From the NCBI GenBank assembly GCA_019233695.1, contig JAFAME010000220.1, positions 1 to 37,051 on the forward strand: a stretch of 37,051 bases of DNA, written 5' to 3'. Below are positions 23,420 through 30,714 of this stretch, in pieces. This stretch comes from Methylobacteriaceae bacterium (GTDB lineage: Bacteria > Pseudomonadota > Alphaproteobacteria > Rhizobiales > Beijerinckiaceae). The notes under the pieces are model-generated. The model was given only the letters and a program-made list of their open reading frames with translations, did no database searches and was not told the DNA's origin. Within the stretch, counting starts at the first letter, position 1; each line of letters starts with the position of its first letter. Position numbers and translations under genes: made by a program.

Positions 23420-25792
23420 TCACACCCCTCTGACGAAACTATCCACCACCATCTTCCGCCCGGCCTTGTCGAAATCGACCGTCAGCTTGTTGCCGTCGAC
23501 GGCGGCGACCGTGCCGTTGCCGAACTTCAGGTGAAACACGCGTGCGCCCTTGCCGAAGGATGAGCTGCCGGTCGATTTCGCCACGAGCTCGCCTTCGATC
23601 AGCAGGGGACCTGCGGCCGAAGTGCCCCAGCTGCGCCGCCCGCCGACCGCCGGTCCGCGCCCCGGCTCCTGCGCCTTTCTCTGTTGCGCCCGCTGCCAGC
23701 CCGGCGTCGCGTAAGGCGAGGCGAACGTGTCCATGCGGTCGAAGCGCGACTGCGCATAGGCGCCGAAGCTGCGCCCGCCCGGCGGGTCGACCACATCGAC
23801 ATGCGCGGCCGGCAGTTCGTCGAGAAAGCGCGACGGCATCGTCGTCTGCCACAGGCCGCGAATACGCCGATTGGTGGCAAAATAGATCTTGGCGCGGCGC
23901 TTGGTGCGGGTGAGCCCGACATAGGCGAGCCGGCGTTCCTCTTCGAGGCCGGCGCGGCCGTTCTCGTCGAGCGAGCGCTGGTGCGGAAAAAGTCCCTCTT
24001 CCCAGCCGGGAAGAAACACCGTCTCGAACTCCAGGCCCTTGGCGGCGTGGAGCGTCATGACCGACACGCGCGCCCCGCCGTCGTTGGCGCCGTCGGCGTC
24101 CATCACCAGCGCGACATGTTCGAGGAACGACCCGAGATCGGGATATTCCTCCATCGAGCGGATGAGCTCCTTGAGGTTCTCGAGCCGGCCCGCGGCATCT
24201 GCGGTGCGGTCGTTCTTCCAGATGTCCGTGTAGCCCGATTCCTCCAGGACCATTTCGGCAAGCTCGGTGTGCCGCAGCTCTTCGAGCCGCCCCGTCCAGC
24301 GCGCGAAATCGGCGAGGAGGTCGCGCAGCGCCTTGCGCGGCTTGGCCTTCAGCTCCTCCGTCTCGGTGAGCACGCGGGCTGCCTGCATCAGCGGCACGTT
24401 CTGGCGCCGCCCATAATCGTGCAGCAGCTGGAGGGTCGAATCGCCGAGGCCGCGCTTGGGCACGTTGACAATGCGCTCGAAGGCAAGATCGTCGGCGGGC
24501 TGCGCCACGCAGCGCAGATAGGCGAGCGCGTCGCGGATCTCCATGCGCTCGTAGAAGCGCGGGCCGCCGATGACTCGATAAGGGACGCCAAGGGTGATGA
24601 ACCGCTCCTCGAACTCGCGCATCTGGAAGGAGGCGCGCACGAGGATGGCGATTTCGTCGAGCTCGTGGCCCTTTCGCTGCAGCTGCTCGACCTCCTCGCC
24701 GATGACGCGGGCCTCTTCTTCGGAGTCCCAGACGCCGGTGACGGTCGGCTTCTCACCGAGCTCATCGTCAGTGAACAGGGTCTTGCCGAGCCGGCCCTGA
24801 TTGTGGGCGATGAGATGGGCGGCCGCCGCCAGGATATGCCCCGTCGAGCGATAGTTGCGCTCCAGACGAATGATCCTGGCGCCCGGGAAATCGTGCTCGA
24901 AACGCAGGATGTTGTCGACTTCGGTGCCGCGCCAGCCGTAGATCGACTGGTCGTCTTCGCCGACGCAGCAGACGTTATGGCGGCCCTGCGCCAGGAGCTT
25001 CAGCCACAGATATTGGACGGTATTGGTGTCCTGGTACTCGTCGACCAGCATGAACCGGAAGCGGTCCTGGTACTGTCGCAGGATGTCGGGATTGTCGCGC
25101 AAAAGCCGCAGGCCTTCGAGCAGCAGGTCGCCGAAATCGACAGCGTTGAGAACCTTCAGCCGCTCCTGGTACAGGGCATAGAGCCTGCTGCCCTTGCCGC
25201 CGGCAAAGCTCTCAGCCTCGGCGGCGGGCACGCGCGAGGGTTCGAGGCCGCGGTTCTTCCAGCCATCGATCAGCCCGGCGAGCGAGCGGGCCGGCCAGCG
25301 CTTCTCGTCGATATTCTCGGCCGTGATCACCTGCTTCATCAGGCGGATCTGGTCGTCGGTGTCGAGAATGGTGAAACCGCTCTTCAGCCCGACAAGCTCG
25401 GCATGGCGGCGCAGGATCCTTGTGCCGATCGAATGGAAGGTGCCGAGCCATGGCATGCCTTCGCCGGCCGGGCCGATGAGGAGGCCGACCCGCTCCTTCA
25501 TCTCGCGCGCGGCCTTGTTGGTGAAGGTGACGGCCAGGATCTCGTGGGCGCGGGCGCGGCCGGTGGCGATGATGTGGGCGATGCGGGTCGTCAGCACCCG
25601 CGTCTTGCCGGTGCCGGCGCCCGCGAGCACCAGCACCGGGCCATCGAGCGCCTCGACCGCCTGGCGCTGCTCCGGGTTAAGGCCGGCAACATAAGCCGCG
25701 TGCCCGGTTGCGCCGGCGCGCGCCCGCTCGGCAAGGCCGGAGCCTGGCCGTGCGGCTGCCGGTGCGGACGTGCGGGCAAGCGGATCGGCCAA
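23420..25792 (-). CDS. UvrD/PcrA-type superfamily 1A DNA helicase
   Basis: The 790-residue ATP-dependent 3'-5' helicase belongs to the DNA repair group. Walker A is at residues 57-64 (AGAGTGKT). Motif Ia (AVTFTNKAAREMKERV), Walker B VDEYQDTN with D251/E252, QSIYGWRG, LERNYRS and VMTLHAAKGLEFETVFLPG (motif V) follow in order. The C-terminus KVGNGTVAAVDGN-like segment (FGNGTVAAVDGNKLTVDF) is the RNA-polymerase-binding Tudor-like end of PcrA/UvrD. The start is a TTG at 25792, because the frame is closed 12 codons upstream without an ATG. A near-consensus LexA box lies upstream. Confidence 0.93.
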   Translation of the reverse strand: MADPLARTSAPAAARPGSGLAERARAGATGHAAYVAGLNPEQRQAVEALDGPVLVLAGAGTGKTRVLTTRIAHIIATGRARAHEILAVTFTNKAAREMKERVGLLIGPAGEGMPWLGTFHSIGTRILRRHAELVGLKSGFTILDTDDQIRLMKQVITAENIDEKRWPARSLAGLIDGWKNRGLEPSRVPAAEAESFAGGKGSRLYALYQERLKVLNAVDFGDLLLEGLRLLRDNPDILRQYQDRFRFMLVDEYQDTNTVQYLWLKLLAQGRHNVCCVGEDDQSIYGWRGTEVDNILRFEHDFPGARIIRLERNYRSTGHILAAAAHLIAHNQGRLGKTLFTDDELGEKPTVTGVWDSEEEARVIGEEVEQLQRKGHELDEIAILVRASFQMREFEERFITLGVPYRVIGGPRFYERMEIRDALAYLRCVAQPADDLAFERIVNVPKRGLGDSTLQLLHDYGRRQNVPLMQAARVLTETEELKAKPRKALRDLLADFARWTGRLEELRHTELAEMVLEESGYTDIWKNDRTADAAGRLENLKELIRSMEEYPDLGSFLEHVALVMDADGANDGGARVSVMTLHAAKGLEFETVFLPGWEEGLFPHQRSLDENGRAGLEEERRLAYVGLTRTKRRAKIYFATNRRIRGLWQTTMPSRFLDELPAAHVDVVDPPGGRSFGAYAQSRFDRMDTFASPYATPGWQRAQQRKAQEPGRGPAVGGRRSWGTSAAGPLLIEGELVAKSTGSSSFGKGARVFHLKFGNGTVAAVDGNKLTVDFDKAGRKMVVDSFVRGV

Positions 25793-25814
25793 GACGCAGA
25801 ACCCCGGAAGGCGA

Positions 25815-25829
25815 GAACAGAGTGCGAAT
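25815..25829. promoter_or_regulatory. Near-consensus alphaproteobacterial LexA (SOS) box
   Basis: GAAC-N7-GAAT matches the alphaproteobacterial LexA site GAAC-N7-GAAC at seven of eight defined bases. It lies 22 bp before the uvrD/pcrA start. Damage-inducible control of the helicase is inferred. A single site with one mismatch can arise by chance. Confidence 0.35.
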
Positions 25830-25938
25830 CACTCATGGCCAATGTGGGGCCGGCAGCGGGAGATGTCGAGCGGGCGCGCGAGAGGCGGCACACGCGTCGC
25901 AATGGACATATAGACACTCGTGGCGTATGCCTTGACAT

Positions 25939-26214
25939 ATGAACCAGCGAACGACAGTTCGACTTCCCGAAGAGCTTCTCGACCGGGCAAGGCGCAAGGC
26001 CGATGCGGAAGGCAGAACCGTGACATCCCTAATCGAGGAGGGACTTCGCGTCGTGCTATCGGAGACGTCCCGCTCAGCAAAGCGGAAACGCACGCTTCCG
26101 CCGATCAGCAAGGCCAGGGGCGGCCTCTTGCCTGGGATCGACATGACCGATTCGGCGATGCTGCAGGAACTCGATGATCTCGACGCTGCGCGACGCATGA
26201 AGCGGTTCACGTGA
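25939..26214 (+). CDS. vapB: VapB-type ribbon-helix-helix antitoxin
   Basis: The 91-residue protein has an N-terminal ribbon-helix-helix: strand RTTVRLPEELLD, helix RARRKADAEG and helix TVTSLIEEGLRVVLSE. A C-terminal toxin-binding tail follows (LLPGIDMTDSAMLQELDD). The stop overlaps the next gene's GTG (GTGA). It probably represses its own operon and neutralises the PIN-domain toxin. No clear ribosome binding site precedes the ATG, so a leaderless transcript is possible. Confidence 0.88.
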   Translation: MNQRTTVRLPEELLDRARRKADAEGRTVTSLIEEGLRVVLSETSRSAKRKRTLPPISKARGGLLPGIDMTDSAMLQELDDLDAARRMKRFT

Positions 26215-26645
26215 TTTTGGCCGACGTCAATGTCTTGATCTATGCCTTTCGCAAGGACATGGAGCAACACGATCTTTCCCGCGCGTGGCTTAGGGGCGTC
26301 GTCGATGGCGAGGAACAGTTCGGAGTGTCGCCCGCCGTCCTAAGCGCCGTGGTTCGGATCACCACGAACTCGCGCATTTTTGTCGAACCAAGTCCCTTGG
26401 AAGAGGCATTTGCATTCTGCGACTCTCTTCTTCGCCAGCCGCACTGTGACATCGTCGAGCCTGGCGGACGCCACTGGGCCATCTTCAGGCGACTCTGTGT
26501 TGAGACCGGCACGCGTGGCCCCCGGGTGGCAGATGCCTGGTTTGCAGCCCTTGCGATCGAGTGGGGCTGCGAGTGGATCACGCTCGACCGCGACTTTGCA
26601 CGCTTTCCCGGCCTGAAGTGGCGCACGCCGCAGCTGAACTCGTAA
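26211..26645 (+). CDS. vapC: VapC-type PIN-domain ribonuclease toxin
   Basis: The 144-residue protein starts at GTG and overlaps the antitoxin by four bases. PIN acidic residues visible are D5 (ILADVNVLIYAF), D108 (RVADAWFAALA), and D126/D128 (TLDRDFARF). The glutamate often found near residue 45 is not obvious; the segment reads PAVLSAVVRITTNSRIF, which I recall from one VapC subgroup. The family cleaves RNA, often initiator tRNA or rRNA. Both genes look intact. Confidence 0.88.
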   Translation: MILADVNVLIYAFRKDMEQHDLSRAWLRGVVDGEEQFGVSPAVLSAVVRITTNSRIFVEPSPLEEAFAFCDSLLRQPHCDIVEPGGRHWAIFRRLCVETGTRGPRVADAWFAALAIEWGCEWITLDRDFARFPGLKWRTPQLNS

Positions 26646-26678
26646 GGGTCCAGGACGCGCCAGCTTATCGCGTTGGCT

Positions 26679-27383
26679 CTACGAGATCAGCCCGGATCCG
26701 ATGTTGATCGTCAGGGCGAGAATCGTCGTATTGAAGAAGAACGAGATCACGCCGTGAAGGACCGTGATGACCCGCATCGGGCGCGACGTCGTCTCGACGT
26801 CGGCGGTCTGGGAAGCACAGCCGATGACGAAGGAATAGTAGAGGAAGTCGATGTAGGTCGGCTGGCGGGTGTCGGGGAAACGCAGGCCGCCGCGGGCATC
26901 TTCCGGCAGCAGTTTTTCGTTGTCGCGCTCGACGAAAAATTCGTGAGCGTAGTGCTGCGCGAAGATGACGTGGATGAACACCCAGGCGCTCAGGATGGTG
27001 GCGGCAGCAAGACCGAGATGCATGCCTTTGAGATAGCCCTGCGCCTCCTTCACGGCGGCGAGCTGCGCGAAGATCGCGCCGAGACTTGCCGCGGCCGCAA
27101 CGACCGCGAGGGTAAGGACGACAAATCGGCTCTCGTCGGTCAGAAGGGCCCGATGGCGGATCGAGGCTTCGCTTGATCTGGCCATCATCACGGCGGCCAG
27201 GACAACATAGAGCCAGGTGCCGAGGTTCCAGGCGATCAGGGTGCGCGTCGAAGGGTGCCAGGCGGCCGGCATGGCAAAGTACGTCGCAATCGCGAGCAGG
27301 ACGCAGATGAGAAGTCGCGGTCTTGCAAAGATGTGGACGAGAAAGCGGTTGCGCAGTAGGACCGTGTCGGTGGCCGCCGGCAT
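26679..27383 (-). CDS. DUF1345 family membrane protein
   Basis: The 234-residue protein has about five hydrophobic segments. DUF1345 hallmarks are the Asp/Arg-rich loop before the fourth region (RQPTYIDFLYYSFVIGCASQ, then TADVETTSRPMRV), the segment VFIHVIFAQHYAHEFF, and the end FNTTILALTINIGSGLI. The loop T-S-R-P resembles a channel-like TxDVxxxS pattern, but the function is not known. Convergent with vapC, 33 bp apart. Confidence 0.88.
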   Translation of the reverse strand: MPAATDTVLLRNRFLVHIFARPRLLICVLLAIATYFAMPAAWHPSTRTLIAWNLGTWLYVVLAAVMMARSSEASIRHRALLTDESRFVVLTLAVVAAAASLGAIFAQLAAVKEAQGYLKGMHLGLAAATILSAWVFIHVIFAQHYAHEFFVERDNEKLLPEDARGGLRFPDTRQPTYIDFLYYSFVIGCASQTADVETTSRPMRVITVLHGVISFFFNTTILALTINIGSGLIS

Positions 27384-27973
27384 GTCTCACACCCTTCGTT
27401 GGTCATCGTCCCTGACAGGGCACCGCCTTGCGATCATCACACTGCGGTGACGCGCCGGTGACGCCTTCGGCCGCATGCGCCGTGGGCGATCACATGGGGC
27501 TAGCGATACCTCGACTGTCGTTTCCATGAAACCGATCCTTGTCATCCCCGAAGCGCGGAGTGCTATCCGGGAATCCGGCGCCAGATCCCGGCTCTCCGCT
27601 TCGCAGCGGCCGGGATGACACCAAGATGATTTGACCCATCAAAGCACTCGACTGGAGCGATCCAGCACACCCCTCGTTTACCATCATTGTCATGGTAAAG
27701 CTCGGTCGGGTCCGCCGTTTACCAAAAGCATGCAAGGGCGCTGCTGCGGGCAGGGCGGTGCAGCGGACACCTGGCTTTCGGCCGAGGACAGCGGCGATCG
27801 CTCCCGGGCAGGAATTCGAAGCCTATCGCCTCGATCGAACCCAGGTGGATTTCAGGCCGGACATCGCTCGGAAGGGCGCGTAATCGCATTCGCTAAAATC
27901 CTATCGTTCGACTTAGACGGGTGGCAAATCCGGCGCGAGACGATGGCCCAAGGGTAAGACCGGGGCTATTGAC
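27384..27973. other. Intergenic region with repeat copy 4 and no convincing gene
   Basis: Apart from the repeat at 27517-27620, a 63-codon open frame (27692-27883, plus) is present but has no recognisable motif. AT-rich features are weak. The promoter of the following BTLCP gene is probably near 27900-27960. Confidence 0.4.
27517..27620 (-). repeat. Dispersed palindromic repeat, family 1, copy 4 (inverted)
   Basis: Its reverse complement begins TGTCATCCCGGCCGCTGCGA and ends TTCGGGGATGACAAGGATCG followed by GTTTCATGGAAACG. It is nearly the same as copy 5 at 30599-30702 but in the opposite orientation. The shared flank GGATCGGTTTCATGGAAAC shows that the unit extends about 25 bp past the stem. 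Confidence 0.85.
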
Positions 27974-28624
27974 ATGAACGCCAAATGGGCTGGTGCGGCA
28001 ATTGCGGCCGCAGCCGCAGTGATGGGTTGGATCGCGCTCGCTAGCCCAGTCGAGGCTGCCGAGCCTCATGCCAGTTATGCCGCTCTCGGGCCGGAGACGC
28101 GGGTGCCGTACGGATGGCGGGATTTCTGCACGCGCCGCCCGCAGGAATGCGACGTGGCACCGTTGCCGGCCGTCGACGTCCGGCTGTCGGACAAGACCTG
28201 GCGGCTGCTCGACCGGATCAATCGGCGGGTCAACGCCTCCATCGTGCCCATCAGCAATCTCGAACACTGGGGCACGATCCTCGACCACTGGGACTATCCG
28301 GTGGACGGCAAGGGCGACTGCAAGATCTACGCGCTCTACAAGCGCAAGCTTCTGATGGAGGCAGGCCTGCCGCGCCAGGCCCTGCTGATGACGATCGTGC
28401 GTGACCTCAACGATGAAGGACACGCCATCCTCACGGTGCGCACCGACCACGGTGAATTCGTGCTCGACAACCTCTCGAGCGAGGTTCGGCCCTGGGATGC
28501 GACCGGCTATCGTTTCGTGAAGCGCCAGTCGCAAGAGGATCCGAACGTCTGGGTTTCGATCGAGGCGCCGAACGGCCAGCAAAACGCACCGACCGGATCG
28601 ATGCAATCCTCCAATCCGAATTGA
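27974..28624 (+). CDS. BTLCP-family transglutaminase-like cysteine peptidase
   Basis: The 216-residue protein has a signal peptide (cleavage after about residue 28, ASPVEA). The BTLCP catalytic triad is complete: C116 (GKGDCKIYALYKR), H150 (DEGHAILTVRTDHG) and D165 (FVLDNLSS). The N-terminal half has YGWRDFCTRRPQEC. This family (LapG-related) includes periplasmic proteases that cut large adhesins in some species. No LapD-like sensor or adhesin is in the window, so the target is unknown. Confidence 0.9.
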   Translation: MNAKWAGAAIAAAAAVMGWIALASPVEAAEPHASYAALGPETRVPYGWRDFCTRRPQECDVAPLPAVDVRLSDKTWRLLDRINRRVNASIVPISNLEHWGTILDHWDYPVDGKGDCKIYALYKRKLLMEAGLPRQALLMTIVRDLNDEGHAILTVRTDHGEFVLDNLSSEVRPWDATGYRFVKRQSQEDPNVWVSIEAPNGQQNAPTGSMQSSNPN

Positions 28625-28626
28625 GG

Positions 28627-28646
28627 GCCCGGCCGCAGCGCCGGGC
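28627..28646 (+). terminator. Stem-loop after the BTLCP gene
   Basis: GCCCGGC (28627-28633) pairs perfectly with GCCGGGC (28640-28646) over a six-base loop, three bases after the stop. No T run follows. Confidence 0.4.
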
Positions 28647-28735
28647 GCGCCATCGCCGTTGCCCGGTCCTTCGCTATCGTTGCCAGGCGGCAAAGCGGCC
28701 GGTCATATGAGCTGTTCGGCGCCTTTCAACACCCG

Positions 28736-29437
28736 CTAACTCATAGTGGTCAGGGATTGCCAGCGCGCCGCGGTGACGCTGGCCTCGAGGCTCAGCCGAC
28801 CGACGATGTATTCGAGCGAGATCTCACGCCGTTTGTCGGACGTGAGCTTGGCGGTCACTTCGACGCGATCGGTGTCCTCGATATTCGAACTGTCAAGCTC
28901 ATGCAGGTGCAAGTCGCCGGTACTGAAGCCCTGGAGCAGGAGTGCCCGGACATGCGCCTCCTCCGCGCCACGGCAAATGACAGTCACAAGATAGGTTGTT
29001 TCGACTTCCGCGCTTTCGAGCGGCTGGCGATTGATCGCGTTGACAAGCGGCCGAAGAAGCAGATTGACGGCAACCACGAATGCGGCGGAAAGCGCCGCAT
29101 AGAGGTAGTAGCCGCCGCCCGCCAGGACGCCGACCGCCGACGAGCACCATAATGTCGCCGCCGTGTTGAGGCCGCGAACGCTCAGTCCCTCCTTGAAGAT
29201 GACGCCCGCACCCAGAAAGCCGATCCCGGAGACGACCTGGGCGGCAACGCGGGTGGGGCTCGACTCGCCTGGTCCGAGCAAGGAAAACAAGACGAAGCTC
29301 GCCGCGCCCAAAGACACCAGCGTGTTGGTACGAAGGCCTGCCAGTCGATGGCGCCACTGCCGCTCGAAGCCGATTGCCGCGCCGAGGCCCACGGCGGTCG
29401 CAAGGCTGAGCACCGCCTGCTCGATTGCCACACTCAT
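28736..29437 (-). CDS. MgtC/SapB family membrane protein
   Basis: The 233-residue protein has an N-terminal membrane domain with four to five helices (to ~residue 135) carrying the MgtC signature: FERQWRHRLAGLRTNTLVSL, GSARVAAQVVSGIGFLGAG-type segment (PTRVAAQVVSGIGFLGAGVI) and RGLNTAATLWCSSAVGVLAG. A C-terminal ACT-like domain follows. The ribosome binding site is AGGAG, about eight bases before the ATG. In Salmonella, MgtC supports growth at low magnesium and in macrophages. Its role here is unknown, though two metal transport systems lie next to it. Confidence 0.9.
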   Translation of the reverse strand: MSVAIEQAVLSLATAVGLGAAIGFERQWRHRLAGLRTNTLVSLGAASFVLFSLLGPGESSPTRVAAQVVSGIGFLGAGVIFKEGLSVRGLNTAATLWCSSAVGVLAGGGYYLYAALSAAFVVAVNLLLRPLVNAINRQPLESAEVETTYLVTVICRGAEEAHVRALLLQGFSTGDLHLHELDSSNIEDTDRVEVTAKLTSDKRREISLEYIVGRLSLEASVTAARWQSLTTMS

Positions 29438-29519
29438 AGCGATTCTCCTGCGAACATTGCCCGGCCGCGAGGAAGCCAGGGACCCGCGGCCAATCAGGTA
29501 ACCGACAGTCGCGCGGGCA

Positions 29520-30194
29520 TCACAGAATGGGCCAGATCAAGAATGCAAGGCCGATCAGCGCGATGAGAGCGCCGCTCAGCACCTCGCCGTACCTTTCGAT
29601 CGGGCCGAGACGGACGCGCTGCAGGCCCATCGTGGAATAGACGCAGAGCACGACGTAGGTTGCCATCGTGGAAACTGCGAAGACGACGGCCATCACGCCG
29701 ATGACGCCGAGGCCGTATTTTCCCGCCGCGAAGAACGCGGGGATGCCTTCGACCATGGGCGATGAGCCGACAATCAGCAGCAATGCTGTGCGCCCACTCG
29801 GCGGAGAGTTGATCTGCGTGGCGGAGAGACCGGCCTCGGCATCCCGGGGGGAGGAGGCCCGGTCGCGAGCGGCGTGCCGCATCTCCACAAGCGCCGCGAT
29901 GACCACCCAGCCGCCAAAGGCAATGAGGGCGATGCTGACCGCAGTGTCGATGAGGCGGCCGAGGGCTGCGGCGGCGGCGACCCCGGCGAGCCAGACGACC
30001 ACCGCAATGGCCAGCGTCGAAAGGACGTGGCCGGCACCTGCCTGAAGCGCCGCGTGTGCCGTTTCGGCCGGCGACCAGCCGCGCTGCCGCGCGATGAGTG
30101 CAATCGGCAGCCAATGGTCTGGAACGATGGTGTGCAAGATGCCCACCGCGGCGACGGAGCAGACCAGCAGCAACTGCGGCGCGAAGCTCATCAC
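29520..30194 (-). CDS. NiCoT/NicO-like metal transporter, probable exporter
   Basis: The 224-residue protein has six hydrophobic segments. The NiCoT-type HX4DH signature is H21-TIVP-D26-H27 (ILHTIVPDHWLPIAL), and a second His is in GAGHVLSTLAIA. A cytoplasmic loop (MRHAARDRASSPRDAEAG) separates the halves. SSPMVEGIPAFFAAGKYG follows. It starts at GTG 30194 or the adjacent ATG 30191, nine bases after the repressor's stop. RcnA/NreB-type members export nickel or cobalt, while NiCoT members import them. The repressor partner favours export. Confidence 0.75.
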   Translation of the reverse strand: MMSFAPQLLLVCSVAAVGILHTIVPDHWLPIALIARQRGWSPAETAHAALQAGAGHVLSTLAIAVVVWLAGVAAAAALGRLIDTAVSIALIAFGGWVVIAALVEMRHAARDRASSPRDAEAGLSATQINSPPSGRTALLLIVGSSPMVEGIPAFFAAGKYGLGVIGVMAVVFAVSTMATYVVLCVYSTMGLQRVRLGPIERYGEVLSGALIALIGLAFLIWPIL

Positions 30195-30203
30195 GGCTCT
30201 CCG

Positions 30204-30458
30204 CTAGAGGTACTTGGCGAGTTGCCTCAATTCGCTGAGGGCCATGGCGGCATCGGGCTGCGGGCCGTCGAGACAGTGCTCGATATGGTCGTGGATCAAC
30301 TCGCGCTTGGCGTTGCTGACGGCGTTCTCGACTGCGTGCAGCTGCTGGGCAAGGTCGAGGCAGGGGCGGTCTTGCTCGAACATGGCCAGGACGCCGGCAA
30401 GGTGCCCGTGCGCGCGCTTGAGGCGCTTGATGATCTCGGGGTGGGACCGATGTTTCAT
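30204..30458 (-). CDS. CsoR/RcnR-family metal-sensing repressor
   Basis: The 84-residue, all-helical protein is of the DUF156 family. Metal-ligand positions: H3 near the N-terminus, C33 (RPCLD), H58 and C62 (IHDHIEHCL). C33 to H58 is 25 residues and H58 to C62 is four, the CsoR/InrS Cys-His-Cys spacing. E. coli RcnR has H64 in place of the last Cys. The HGHLAGV segment (H17, H19) could supply another ligand. It is thus Cu(I)- or Ni(II)/Co(II)-responsive. Which metal cannot be decided, but the NiCoT-like partner suggests nickel or cobalt. It probably binds the 34-bp element over its own start. Confidence 0.88.
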   Translation of the reverse strand: MKHRSHPEIIKRLKRAHGHLAGVLAMFEQDRPCLDLAQQLHAVENAVSNAKRELIHDHIEHCLDGPQPDAAMALSELRQLAKYL

Positions 30459-30491
30459 GCAATATCCTATCCTGGGGGAGGGGATATTGCA
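30458..30491 (-). promoter_or_regulatory. Operator of the CsoR/RcnR-type repressor
   Basis: TGCAATATCC (30458-30467) and GGATATTGCA (30482-30491) are perfect 10-bp inverted repeats around a 14-base centre that contains a G-tract (CTGGGGGAGG). AT-rich inverted arms around a G/C tract are the known form of CsoR/RcnR/DmeR operators. On the minus strand the arm nearest the gene reaches the T of the start codon, so binding would block transcription start or the ribosome site. Confidence 0.75.
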
Positions 30492-30598
30492 ATGCAGAGC
30501 GGATCACCTCGATGGGGCGCGATAGTGCCCGGCTTTGTCGCCGGGCACCAAGAGGATCGATGACTAGTCGAGCATGTCCGTGGTTCGCATCATATCAG

Positions 30599-30702
30599 TG
30601 TCATCCCGGCCGCAGCGAAGCGGAGAGCCGGGATCTGGCGCCGATCCCGGAGTGCGCTTCGCGCTTCCGGGATGACAAGGATCGGTTTCATGGAAACGGT
30701 GG
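30599..30702 (+). repeat. Dispersed palindromic repeat, family 1, copy 5
   Basis: It starts TGTCATCCCGGCCGCAGCGA, has AAGCGGAGAGCCGGGATCTG, and ends TTCCGGGATGACAAGGATCG with GTTTCATGGAAACGGTGG. It is nearly identical to the reverse complement of copy 4 and lies at the 3' side of the Nramp-related gene. Confidence 0.88.
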
Positions 30703-30714
30703 ACCAGGCTTGCC

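Noticed and set aside
23684-25942. 752-codon plus-strand frame opposite uvrD/pcrA
   Set aside because: Shadow frame. The helicase motifs on the minus strand are complete and in order.
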